The notes beneath the pieces were generated by a model that saw nothing but the letters and a program-made list of their open reading frames with translations, searched no databases and was not told where the DNA came from. The position numbers were made by a program, and so were the translations under genes. DNA of 53,525 nt, taken from contig JAAYBI010000006.1 of assembly GCA_012718915.1 (NCBI GenBank), positions 1 to 53,525 on the forward strand. The letters run 5' to 3'. Source of the DNA: Clostridiaceae bacterium (GTDB taxonomy: Bacteria > Bacillota > Clostridia > Saccharofermentanales > Saccharofermentanaceae). Below are positions 45,336-53,418 of the stretch, in pieces. How positions within the stretch are numbered: position 1 is the stretch's first letter; each line of letters starts with the position of its first letter.

Positions 45336-46522
45336 GTCGATTAGGCAGATATTTTCGCAGAAAATTTCGAGGCATTTCGTTTTTTCGCGACATAAATGGG
45401 TCGAGCAATGAGCCGATTCTCGAGGACAAGATAACCCCTCTGGCCGGTGACTTCGGCAAGCAAGAGAATCTCCAGGAGGTCTGGAAACTCGATCGTGAGG
45501 ACGAGTATCTTCACCGGCCGCGTCGAATTCAATGGGCGCGTATTCTTTTTCCGGTGCTTATATTCTTTTTAATTATTGCGTTGCTATTCTGGATTCTTCC
45601 GACCATATTGCCCATGCTTCTTACCGAGGAAGAGCGGAGCGTCATGGTATTGGATGAGCCTCAACGTGTATATAATTCGGAATATCGGCGAGTTGATGAG
45701 TACGTGACTAATTTATTGGAAAAGCCGGATGTCAAATCACTTCGTTTGACGCAACTGCTTTACAATGAACCGGTCCGTCTTTACGATGGCATCGAGAAAA
45801 ATGGATATCTCTTAGTTCAGTCTGTTGACAATTTAATCGGGTATATCCGCGTGGAAGATTTATCCGAAGATATGGATCCGATCGAGCCGTATTTGCATCC
45901 GTTTCGATTAGTCGTTTCGGATGTATCTAAGAACATTATGTCTCATCCGAGTAATGGCACACTGGAAATTGAAGTCATGATGAACACGGTCTTGTATTCC
46001 GATCAAAAAAGAGACGGGGTTTATCACGTTGCTCTACCCGACGGAAAGAGCGGTTGGGTCAGCAGCAGTGGTGTCATCGAATTAGGTGTCATCGACCAAA
46101 TTGAAAAGGTCAGCACTCGCTATTTTGTGAGTTCAGTTCTGAGCTTTGTCAATTCGACTTATCTTGAGAATGGCATCAGTCGTAAAGGCTTATCAACCGA
46201 GGGGTTGGCCTTTGTCGCAGCCTCGGTTAACGGGGTTAAGTTGCCACGGACGATGTCGGGATTGATGGAATCCGGTGAAGAAATCGAGCTCCGATATGAT
46301 GAAGTCACCGGAGATCTTTTGATTGACAGTATCGAAGCCGGAGACCTTGTATTTTTAAGTCACCCGACAGATCCCTCAGTGAAAAATTATGAGATGGCTA
46401 TTTGTACCGATAGCGGCGTGTTGCTGATGATATCGCAAAGCAGGACTACATTGCGGCTTCAGACCTTTTCGAATAATGAAAAACTTATTTCTCGTATAAC
46501 TAGCGTTCGTCGTGTATTTTAG
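45332..46522 (+). CDS. membrane-anchored protein with SH3-like and catalytically dead NlpC/P60-like domain
   Basis: 396 residues. One membrane helix at about 69-97 puts the C-terminal 300 residues outside. Residues 140-255 contain two SH3-like stretches (LYDGIEKNGYLLVQSVDNLIGYI and VLYSDQKRDGVYHVALPDGKSGWV, each only outlined here). From about 265 the sequence follows NlpC/P60 order: GLSTEG where DCSG is expected, KLPRT, AGDLVFL, then NYEMAICTDSG where the catalytic HVGIY would be. The cysteine and histidine are both replaced, so peptidase activity is unlikely; a binding role at the wall is inferred. Overlaps acpS by four bases (GTGA). Confidence 0.65.
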   Translation: MSRLGRYFRRKFRGISFFRDINGSSNEPILEDKITPLAGDFGKQENLQEVWKLDREDEYLHRPRRIQWARILFPVLIFFLIIALLFWILPTILPMLLTEEERSVMVLDEPQRVYNSEYRRVDEYVTNLLEKPDVKSLRLTQLLYNEPVRLYDGIEKNGYLLVQSVDNLIGYIRVEDLSEDMDPIEPYLHPFRLVVSDVSKNIMSHPSNGTLEIEVMMNTVLYSDQKRDGVYHVALPDGKSGWVSSSGVIELGVIDQIEKVSTRYFVSSVLSFVNSTYLENGISRKGLSTEGLAFVAASVNGVKLPRTMSGLMESGEEIELRYDEVTGDLLIDSIEAGDLVFLSHPTDPSVKNYEMAICTDSGVLLMISQSRTTLRLQTFSNNEKLISRITSVRRVF

Positions 46523-46633
46523 AGAAGTAACAGTCTATCCGCAGCGAATTCGAATAAACACCTAACGAATGAATAGTGGTTTTTGTGCGAAAAAATGCCG
46601 CATCCATACCAACAATATACCGGATGACAAATG

Positions 46634-46665
46634 AAAAACTCACCTCGATAATATCGAGATGAGTT
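46634..46665 (-). terminator. terminator of rpmB (minus strand)
   Basis: On the minus strand AACTCA, one mismatch, CTCGAT, loop ATT, ATCGAG and TGAGTT form a 12-pair stem followed by TTTTC. It lies about 40 bases past the rpmB stop. Confidence 0.75.
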
Positions 46666-46705
46666 AGATGAACAAGAAACAAGTACACTCGTTAGTGCTT
46701 ATGAA

Positions 46706-46903
46706 TTAAGCACGCTTCACTAAGCCGGAACGCATACAACGTGTACATACATGCATCGTCTTGGGGGTGCCGTCAACGACCACCTTCACGTTACGCACAT
46801 TGGGTTGTTGTTTCGCTAGTGCTCGACGAGAAACCTGCGAACGGGTGATGCTGATCTTCCTGCCGAAAAATGTGTCTTTCTGACAGACGTCACACTTTGC
46901 CAT
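46706..46903 (-). CDS. rpmB: 50S ribosomal protein L28 (bL28), zinc form
   Basis: L28, 65 residues, with the opening MAKCDVCQKDTFFGRKIS and the C-terminal HVCTRCMRSGLVKRA. Zinc ligands are C4, C7, C53 and C56. I chose the ATG at 46903, with GGAGG 9 bases upstream; the longer in-frame leader has no match. It is on the same strand as the rnf genes but has its own likely promoter and terminator, so it is probably a separate transcript. Confidence 0.96.
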   Translation of the reverse strand: MAKCDVCQKDTFFGRKISITRSQVSRRALAKQQPNVRNVKVVVDGTPKTMHVCTRCMRSGLVKRA

Positions 46904-46942
46904 GGTAACACCTCCTATAATTATAAATAACGCGCAGAAGAA

Positions 46943-46971
46943 AGAATACCACATTTGTCTTCTATGCGCAA
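46943..46971 (-). promoter_or_regulatory. probable promoter of rpmB
   Basis: On the minus strand TTGCGC (46971-46966) and TATTCT (46948-46943) are spaced 17 bases apart, about 40 bases before the rpmB ATG. The -35 is only half matched. Confidence 0.4.
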
Positions 46972-47078
46972 GCGATATTGTGTGTAATTGCAGGTTTTGC
47001 GGTTTTTTCGTTCTTGGTGAACCGGAAACGTGAGCGATACTTCCCTAGCGATTTTTTCCCCTTACGGAGTTTTGTTGC

Positions 47079-47924
47079 TTAAGTTTTTTCCGGTCGCGGT
47101 CCTAATGGGAGATAAGCGATTGCGTTAGTCGGGCATGAATTAACGCAGGCATCACAATGGATACACAGTTCTTGGTTAATGATTGCAAGAGAGCCTTTTA
47201 GGGTAATGGCTGAACTCGGGCAGACACGGACGCATTTTCCGCATCCGATACAACCAATATGACAATTTTTACGCGTTTGAGCTCCCGGCCACTCGTTCCG
47301 GCACCGGACTTCAACCGTCGAACGTGTTGGGATCAGAGTGATCAGCGCCTTTGGGCAAACCTTAACGCACTGACCGCAACCGGTGCACTCCATCCGATCG
47401 ATGTGGACTATGCCGTTATCAAGGTGCATAGCGCCGAATGCGCAGGCCGCAATACAGTCGCCGAATCCGAGACATCCGTATGTGCAAGAACCAAAACCAC
47501 CCAGAAGACCGTGTGCAGCATGACAGGATTGGGTTCCAAGGTACTCGAAGCGCGGCTGAGTTTGATCTCTGGTTCCCTGACAATGCACGACTGCGACCTT
47601 GGGTTCGCGTGATTTGACTTCCGTGCCTAGAATGGAAGCAATTTCAGTTGCGCAAGCCAGACCGCCGACTGAACACAATGAAGTATCTGAACCGGGCTTC
47701 AGCAGGTAGGATGCATATGCATCGCAACCTGCAAATCCGCAACCACCGCAATTTGCACCGGGAAGAGCATCAAGGAGAGCTTCTCGTTTTTCGTTGTGGG
47801 TGATGCTGAAAAAATGAGATACGACCAATATGAGCACGCCAAGCACAGAGGATATCCCTAGCATAATCAGCGTAGGCACCAGTATGTTTTTGGTGATTGA
47901 CAATGCAAATGTGATAGTGTTCAT
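47079..47924 (-). CDS. rnfB: electron transport complex subunit RnfB
   Basis: 281 residues. One N-terminal membrane helix, then the 4Fe-4S domain with NCGGCGFAGCDAYASYLL at about 58-75. At least four ferredoxin-type cysteine groups follow: CTYGCLGFGDCIAAC, CTGCGQCVKVCP, CIGCGKCVRVCP and CIHCDACVNSCP. RnfB is the point where reduced ferredoxin hands electrons to the membrane complex. Multi-cluster RnfB proteins are usual in Clostridia. Last gene of the rnf operon, 57 bases after rnfA. Confidence 0.96.
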   Translation of the reverse strand: MNTITFALSITKNILVPTLIMLGISSVLGVLILVVSHFFSITHNEKREALLDALPGANCGGCGFAGCDAYASYLLKPGSDTSLCSVGGLACATEIASILGTEVKSREPKVAVVHCQGTRDQTQPRFEYLGTQSCHAAHGLLGGFGSCTYGCLGFGDCIAACAFGAMHLDNGIVHIDRMECTGCGQCVKVCPKALITLIPTRSTVEVRCRNEWPGAQTRKNCHIGCIGCGKCVRVCPSSAITLKGSLAIINQELCIHCDACVNSCPTNAIAYLPLGPRPEKT

Positions 47925-47981
47925 TTTAGACTCCTCTGTAGGTTTTCGTAATAAAAACAGTCGCAGGTTTCGACCGTACCA

Positions 47982-48575
47982 TTATTTAAATAGATTCTCG
48001 ATGATACCTGCGAATCCACCAAAAGATACAGCGACCAGAGATGCTGCGATAAGCGTAATCGGTAAGCCCTTCAAAGTATCCGGAACATCGGTTTTTTCGA
48101 GACGGGAGCGAACGCCCGAGAACAGGAAAAGGGCAAGACCAAAACCGATACCGGCGCCTAAAGAGTTGACCATGGACTCTGCAAATGAATAATCAGCGGT
48201 GATGTTGAGTATCGTCGCGCCCAAGACGGCGCAATTGGTTGTAATTAAAGGCAAATATATGCCCAATGCTTTGTAAAGCGCAGGTGAGATCTTTCTTATC
48301 ACCATTTCGATCATTTGAACTAACGCTGCAATGATTAGGATGAAGACCATGGTTTGAAGGAATTCAATCTTCAGAGGGACGAGGATGTAATATTGAATGG
48401 GCCATGTGATGGCCGTCGAGACCAACATAACGATAATAACCGCAGCACTCATACTCATCGCAGGCTTGATGCTCTTGGAAACGCCAAGAAATGCGCAGAT
48501 GCCCAAGAATTTATTAAGCACGAAGTTTTCGACCAGAATAGCAGAGAACAAAATAATCATCATCGATTGAACCAA
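47982..48575 (-). CDS. rnfA: electron transport complex subunit RnfA
   Basis: 197 residues with six hydrophobic segments. Family pieces are ENFVLNKFLGICAFLGVSK near the start and LITTNCAVLG, the cysteine-containing half-helix thought to hold an iron-sulfur centre with RnfE. RnfA is a homologue of RnfE in inverted topology and part of the ion pathway. The ATG directly follows the rnfE stop (0-base gap). Confidence 0.97.
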   Translation of the reverse strand: MVQSMMIILFSAILVENFVLNKFLGICAFLGVSKSIKPAMSMSAAVIIVMLVSTAITWPIQYYILVPLKIEFLQTMVFILIIAALVQMIEMVIRKISPALYKALGIYLPLITTNCAVLGATILNITADYSFAESMVNSLGAGIGFGLALFLFSGVRSRLEKTDVPDTLKGLPITLIAASLVAVSFGGFAGIIENLFK

Positions 48576-49373
48576 TTACTTCACCCCGCTTTCAGCCTTG
48601 AGATCGGCCATCGGACAGGCGCCGCAAGAGCTGCAACCGGATCCGGAAGTAATGGGCTGATTCAGCGCATTTGTCTTGTGCTTGCGATTCTTTTCTATTT
48701 GACGCATGACAACTTGAGACAGGCAAATTAATAGACCATAAACGAAAAAACCACCGGGCGAAGACGTAAAAAAGGCGATGGGCTCAATAACTTCACCGAA
48801 TATTGTCTTGCCGAATATCGGAATGCCAATATCGAAAATCGTACCGGCACCGACAATTTCCCGAATGGAGCCTATGAGTACCAAGGCTAACATAAAACCG
48901 ACTCCCATGCTAAATCCGTCTAATGCGGCGAAATGGGCCGGTCTTTTGCTGGCAAACGCTTCTGCTCGAGCCAGAACCACACAGTTGACGACGATCAGTT
49001 GGATATAGATGCTCAGAGAGTCGTTCAAAGCAGGCAGATATGCAGAAATTACAAATTCGACAATTGTGACAAAGGCAGCAATGATGGTAATGAAAGCAGG
49101 GATACGGACCTTTGGGGGAATCATATTTTTGAGAAGAGAAATAATAAATTCGGAACCGACCAATACGAAGATGACGGCCAGACCCATAAAAAATGAAGAT
49201 TTTGCGGATATGGTGATCGCGAGAAGCGGGCAAGTACCGAGAATCAGACGCAATGCCGGGTTTTCGAACAGCACGCCGTCAAGAAGAATGCGCATCGGTG
49301 CATTTAGCTTCCTCTTTTCCTCGGAACGCTGTTCAGGCGACAGATAGGTCTTGTCGGCCATGTTTTCACTCAT
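48576..49373 (-). CDS. rnfE: electron transport complex subunit RnfE with cysteine-rich C-terminal tail
   Basis: 265 residues. Six hydrophobic segments include LILGTCPLLAITISAKSS and LIVVNCVVLARAEAFA, with the cysteine shared with RnfA-type subunits. The tail after the last helix is extended and carries C247, C250 and C253 in GCSSCGACPMADL, which could bind a metal. I chose the ATG at 49373; the longer upstream frame lies inside rnfG and has no match. Overlaps the end of rnfG by 8 bases. Confidence 0.95.
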   Translation of the reverse strand: MSENMADKTYLSPEQRSEEKRKLNAPMRILLDGVLFENPALRLILGTCPLLAITISAKSSFFMGLAVIFVLVGSEFIISLLKNMIPPKVRIPAFITIIAAFVTIVEFVISAYLPALNDSLSIYIQLIVVNCVVLARAEAFASKRPAHFAALDGFSMGVGFMLALVLIGSIREIVGAGTIFDIGIPIFGKTIFGEVIEPIAFFTSSPGGFFVYGLLICLSQVVMRQIEKNRKHKTNALNQPITSGSGCSSCGACPMADLKAESGVK

Positions 49374-50022
49374 TTTCGGCTGCTCCTTTTTCGTTGATAT
49401 AGATGAAAGCCTTAACGGCTTTGTTGAAAGCCTTGATTGTCGCCTCAGAAGAAACCGTGGCGCGAGATATGACATCGACGTGATTAACGTCCCCGCTGCC
49501 GGAAGATACTTCGGTAAATGGCGGCACACTTATAAACTGGGCGAGAAACCGCTCGCCATCAGTTGCGTTGTATGCGTTAATTTCTTCAACAGATATCGAG
49601 GTGACGGAACCGTTCACTTTATCACCGACGTTGGGCGTTTCGCCGGTGGCAGAAACAGAAATGCCAACAATTGAACCGTCGACGGAAAAAGCAACCGTGA
49701 CAATAACGTCACCGCCATAGCCTTGAGTGGTCGCGGTTACGGCAGTTCCTATCAAACTATCGTTCGTATTATATACGCGAGTGATTGAGTCCGGTTTTGC
49801 GTCGAGTTCTTCTAGGGTACCAGAAATGTCCTTGTCCAAGGGGACGTCCTCAAAACGATTTCCATCAAGAAACAGCACACTCAGCCGCTCGCGCTGAGCC
49901 TGTTGCGATTGCATCTCTATACGGCCACGAGTGAGCTCGTAGGTTGCGGAAAGCAAGAGCGTACACACGACGCAGATGATAACGAGCTTAACAGCCGGGG
50001 ATAAGCGCTTAACGGCGTTCAT
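49366..50022 (-). CDS. rnfG: electron transport complex subunit RnfG
   Basis: 218 residues. One N-terminal membrane helix (about 9-28), then an extracytoplasmic FMN-binding domain. The flavin attachment site by family rule is D-x2-S/T-G-A-T; here it is DVISRATVSS with T189, the glycine replaced by arginine. The flavin would be attached by ApbE, which is not encoded in the window. I chose the ATG at 50022, with TTGGAGG eight bases upstream, instead of the TTG at 50037. Overlaps rnfD by 14 bases. Confidence 0.95.
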   Translation of the reverse strand: MNAVKRLSPAVKLVIICVVCTLLLSATYELTRGRIEMQSQQAQRERLSVLFLDGNRFEDVPLDKDISGTLEELDAKPDSITRVYNTNDSLIGTAVTATTQGYGGDVIVTVAFSVDGSIVGISVSATGETPNVGDKVNGSVTSISVEEINAYNATDGERFLAQFISVPPFTEVSSGSGDVNHVDVISRATVSSEATIKAFNKAVKAFIYINEKGAAENE

Positions 50023-51085
50023 GGGCCAGACCTCCAAACGGTTTTTTCATCGTGACGCGGTCGATATGCGGCGTGAGAATATTCATTAATATAATGGCAA
50101 ACGATACGCCGCCCGGCATGTTCGAGTAATATCGCATGAGAAAGGTCAGTAAACCACATCCTATTCCAAATATGACTCGGCCTTTATTCGTCAGAGGAGA
50201 GGTGACATAATCCGTTGCCATAAAGAAGGCACCCAAAACAATGCCTCCGGAACATAGCATGTAAGCGGGTTCATAAAAAGCATTCGCTAAAAGGGACCAG
50301 GAAAATGTGTCAGAAGAAAGAACATCATAGATCGGTGAGTGACCAAAGAGCAAGACCAACAGTGTGAAACTACCGAGATAAGCAACCGGGATGGCAGGAG
50401 TGATCACCTTGCGGGCAAACAGATATGCTGCACCGATCAACAGTGCCAGGATACTGACTTCACCGATCGAACCGGCCCGTTCGCCGAGAAACATCGAAAG
50501 CAATGATGGAAGATCGTCTTTGTGTCCGATAACAAGGCTGGACACGTCCATGGCGGGCGTCGCTGAAGATACCAGATCGGCCATTCCGGCCAGGGGCGTC
50601 GCTGATGATACAAGATCGGCCCCTTTCAATGAATCGAAAAAATTGAAAGTTCCGGAACGAACTGTCCATGTAGACATGTATTTCGGAAAGGAAATAACCA
50701 AAAAGATTCTGGCGGCAATAGCCGGATTGACAAAGTTATTGCCTAAACCGCCGAAAAATTGCTTAACGACGACAATGGCAAAAAATGCAGCGAGAATTAA
50801 CATATAGAAGGGAAGGTTCGCCGGCATGTTGAGCGCTAATAAAATACCTGTGACCAAGGCAGACATATCATAGAGCGTGTTGTTGCGCTTCATTATTTTG
50901 CGGCTCACATATTCAAACACGAGACATGAGAGAACAGAAACGAGAACCATGAGTATCGCTCGCAATCCGAACATATATCCGGAAAAAACAGTGGCGGGCA
51001 TTAGCGCGATGACAACATCACGCATAATAGAAGAAGTAGTAATATCATCTCGAACGTGTGGAGAATTAGATACCTGTAATTTCAT
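50009..51085 (-). CDS. rnfD: electron transport complex subunit RnfD with duplicated flavin loop
   Basis: 358 residues, about nine membrane segments. Family segments include RNNTLYDMSALVTGILLALN, GGLGNNFVNPAIAARIFL and FMATDYVTSP. The loop that carries covalent FMN on threonine (S-G-A-T-P in relatives) is present twice in tandem as DLVSSATP, T163 and T176, 13 residues apart. The DNA repeats with a 39-base period between about 50555 and 50630. I chose the ATG at 51085, two codons inside the longest frame; its ribosome binding site is weak. It lies 40 bases after rnfC. Confidence 0.95.
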   Translation of the reverse strand: MKLQVSNSPHVRDDITTSSIMRDVVIALMPATVFSGYMFGLRAILMVLVSVLSCLVFEYVSRKIMKRNNTLYDMSALVTGILLALNMPANLPFYMLILAAFFAIVVVKQFFGGLGNNFVNPAIAARIFLVISFPKYMSTWTVRSGTFNFFDSLKGADLVSSATPLAGMADLVSSATPAMDVSSLVIGHKDDLPSLLSMFLGERAGSIGEVSILALLIGAAYLFARKVITPAIPVAYLGSFTLLVLLFGHSPIYDVLSSDTFSWSLLANAFYEPAYMLCSGGIVLGAFFMATDYVTSPLTNKGRVIFGIGCGLLTFLMRYYSNMPGGVSFAIILMNILTPHIDRVTMKKPFGGLAHERR

Positions 51086-51125
51086 CAACAAAGAATACCG
51101 TCTTAAGACCCTTGCAAAAACAAGG

Positions 51126-52532
51126 TCACTTTAAGTCAGACGGCACCTCCTTTCCGCTGGCTTTTTTCTCGGATTCTTCAAGGAGTTTTTTCTCGTTTGC
51201 TCGACGAGTTAACTCGGCTCTGACAAGAACTTTGCCGTTTTTGATGCTCTGAGTCAAAAAACGTTTGGACGGGCAGGAATATGTGCAACATCCACACTCA
51301 ATACAGTCCATTACTCGAAAGAACTCAAGCCCTTCGACGTCGCGACTTCTGGTTGAAACGTCAATGCCGGTTGGCATCAAGCCCATTGGGCAAACTGCGA
51401 CACAGCGGCCACACCGGATGCACGGTGACTCGGCAGGTATCTTGGCTTCTTTACTTCCGAAAACCAATATCGCATTGTTGGCCTTGATAATACCGCAATC
51501 AATACGGTCCAGGGCTACGCCCATCATTGCGCCGCCCATTATAATCTTTTGGGGCTCCTCACACGTACCTCCGGCGGCATCGATGAGGTCTTTGATGCGA
51601 GCGCCGATCGGAACATTAAAATTGCCCGGCGCGTTGAGCGCACTACCATCAAGCGTAATTCTGCGACGGGTCAGCGGGATGCCGTGGCGCATGTAGTAGC
51701 CGAGGAATCGAACAGTCGAAACGTTCAAAACTAAAACCCCAACATCGTGAGGCAATTTGCCCGGCGGCACGCGTCGCTTGGTCAATGAATAAATCAGCAT
51801 TTTTTCTGCTCCCTGAGGGTAGATTGTCTTCAGAGAACGCACATCGATAGGTAGTTTGGCGCCGGTCTTATAAACTCGTTTAGCGATTTCGTGTGTAAAG
51901 ATACGATGAACCAAGGGTTTGTTATCCTCAAAACCGATAATAGCCTTTGGAATATTGAGCCATCGCATAATCTCGAGAATACCGTCGACAATTTCATCCG
52001 GGTGCTCACTCATTTGGCGATAGTCCGACGTAATGTATGGCTCGCACTCCGCGGCATTTATCAATAAGACGTCAGGCTCCTTGCCCTTAGGCGGGTTAAG
52101 CTTTATGTGAGTAGGAAACGCTGCTCCCCCTAAACCAACCATTCCGGATGCGCGAACCATATCAAGAAAATCTTGCTTAGTTTCGACATGCGGCGGAGAA
52201 ATCGCCGGGTCGACACGAAATTTGGCGTCAGACTCGATACGAACCGCTTCTATCGGATTACCGTTCGGAGAAACGACATAGTGTATCTCTCGAACGGTTC
52301 CTGATACGCTTGAGTGAATGGGAACCGCCATCGGATGATCGGCAGCACCGACTAAAGTACCGACATAAACATAGTCCCCCGGTTTGACGACAGAGCGACA
52401 GGGGGGACCTATATGCTGATGCAATAATATCTCGACTTCATGAAAATCATCTAGCTTAATAGAAGGCAAAACATCCGTGTTTTTATTGTGTTTCGGGTGA
52501 ACCCCACCTCGAAAAGCATGTACGGCCGCCAA
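51126..52532 (-). CDS. rnfC: electron transport complex subunit RnfC
   Basis: 468 residues. First gene of the rnf operon. The N terminus AFRGGVHPKHNKN is standard. The flavin/NADH-binding region has GLGGAAFPTHIKL. Two 4Fe-4S motifs lie near the C terminus: C371-C381 (CIRCGRCVAVCP) and C410-C420 (CIECGCCTYSCP). RnfC passes electrons to NAD+. I chose the TTG at 52532, since GGGAGG lies seven bases upstream and the product then aligns from its first residues; the 33 in-frame codons before it look like leader. The C-terminal tail is short and charged. Confidence 0.96.
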   Translation of the reverse strand: MAAVHAFRGGVHPKHNKNTDVLPSIKLDDFHEVEILLHQHIGPPCRSVVKPGDYVYVGTLVGAADHPMAVPIHSSVSGTVREIHYVVSPNGNPIEAVRIESDAKFRVDPAISPPHVETKQDFLDMVRASGMVGLGGAAFPTHIKLNPPKGKEPDVLLINAAECEPYITSDYRQMSEHPDEIVDGILEIMRWLNIPKAIIGFEDNKPLVHRIFTHEIAKRVYKTGAKLPIDVRSLKTIYPQGAEKMLIYSLTKRRVPPGKLPHDVGVLVLNVSTVRFLGYYMRHGIPLTRRRITLDGSALNAPGNFNVPIGARIKDLIDAAGGTCEEPQKIIMGGAMMGVALDRIDCGIIKANNAILVFGSKEAKIPAESPCIRCGRCVAVCPMGLMPTGIDVSTRSRDVEGLEFFRVMDCIECGCCTYSCPSKRFLTQSIKNGKVLVRAELTRRANEKKLLEESEKKASGKEVPSDLK

Positions 52533-52563
52533 AATATCGCCTCCCTGAATCTGTTCTACGGAT

Positions 52564-52592
52564 ATTATAAGCAATAGTAGATGAATATGAAA
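52564..52592 (-). promoter_or_regulatory. probable promoter of the rnf operon
   Basis: On the minus strand a perfect TATAAT (52569-52564) lies about 30 bases before the TTG start. The -35 at spacing 17 (TTTCAT, 52592-52587) is poor, so an activator or another sigma factor may be involved. Between 52593 and 52985 I see no further convincing gene or signal beyond a short hairpin (GGTGAT/ATCACC around 52919-52933). Confidence 0.35.
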
Positions 52593-52985
52593 CCCTAAAT
52601 ACAGAAAATGAAAATCATTTAGCAAAGTCATATCATCCTGGCATTCGTTTTTTTGATCTTTGTCATTTTTCGTGAAAGGGATGAATCATGTAATTACGTG
52701 AGATAATCTAAAACTACCTCTAAAAGACTATGACGCGATGCATAGTGGCAATTCTATCTCCCCAAGTACGCCAAAGGAGATTCTTAATTTTTTGCCGTAT
52801 ACGATGAAGTCGCATATCGGAGGATACTGACGAAATGGAACGTTTGATTGATTATATTGGTGCGGGATTTGCGCGAAAAAGTTAGTAAAGTGCATATACC
52901 GAATAAGCGGAGAAAACTGGTGATTTTATCACCAATTTCAACTTTTGGCATATTTCAGAAGGGTTCGAGGCGGACGGTATATCAC

Positions 52986-53287
52986 ACTCTAATACATACG
53001 AAATGATTGAGTTTGTGCTGTTTCGTATGTAATGACTTCGATTTTCAGGCTATCGCAAAACGGTTTGCTACACTCTAATACATACGAAATGATTGAGTTT
53101 GTGCTGTTTCGTATGTAATGACTTTGATTTTCAGGCTATCGCGAAACGGTTTGCGATACTCTAATACATACGAAATGATTGAGTTTGTGCTGTTTCGTAT
53201 GTAATGACTTTGATTTTCAGGCTATCGCGAAACGGTTTGCGATACTCTAATACATACGAAATGGCTGGGTTTGTGCTGTTTCGTATG
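52986..53287 (+). repeat. palindromic 86-bp tandem repeat array, island B
   Basis: Four units start with ACTCTAATACATACGAAATG at 52986, 53072, 53158 and 53244, exactly 86 bases apart. Each contains ACATACGAAA and TTTCGTATGT arms (10 bp) and, between units, a smaller GC(A/G)AAACGGTTTGC stem. The last unit has the loop GGCTGGGTTTGTGCT as in island A, the other three GATTGAGTTTGTGCT. Arms are invariant while loops and linkers differ, which points to selection on the palindrome or recent copying. Confidence 0.92.
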
Positions 53288-53290
53288 TAT

Positions 53291-53330
53291 TTACCGCCAA
53301 ATTCGGAATTATTGGAACTTTTGGCGGTAA
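53291..53330 (+). repeat. second palindrome family, copy 1
   Basis: TTACCGCCAAA (53291-53301) and TTTGGCGGTAA (53320-53330) are perfect 11-bp inverted arms. They start 3 bases after the last 86-bp unit. A half copy (AACTTTTGGC) lies at about 52940-52949, upstream of the array. Confidence 0.85.
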
Positions 53331-53374
53331 TTTTCTATTTTCTACTGTTCCCGGTGCACTTGATCTCCTAAGAT

Positions 53375-53414
53375 TTACCGCCAAATTCAGAAGTTTTGCA
53401 ACTTTTGGCGGTAA
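53375..53414 (+). repeat. second palindrome family, copy 2
   Basis: The same arms, TTACCGCCAAA (53375-53385) and TTTGGCGGTAA (53404-53414), with the same 18-base spacing as copy 1. The two copies are 84 bases apart, close to the period of the neighbouring 86-bp units. Confidence 0.85.
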
Positions 53415-53418
53415 TCAC

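Noticed and set aside
51126-52631. Longer RnfC starting at 52631
   Set aside because: The first 33 codons have no match; GGGAGG supports the TTG at 52532.
52835-52885. 16-codon ORF starting MERLIDYIGAGF after GGAGG
   Set aside because: Very short, spacing of about 10 bases, no similarity recognised; kept only as a note.
52986-53287. CRISPR array
   Set aside because: The whole 86-bp unit repeats, with no unique spacers, and no cas genes are present.
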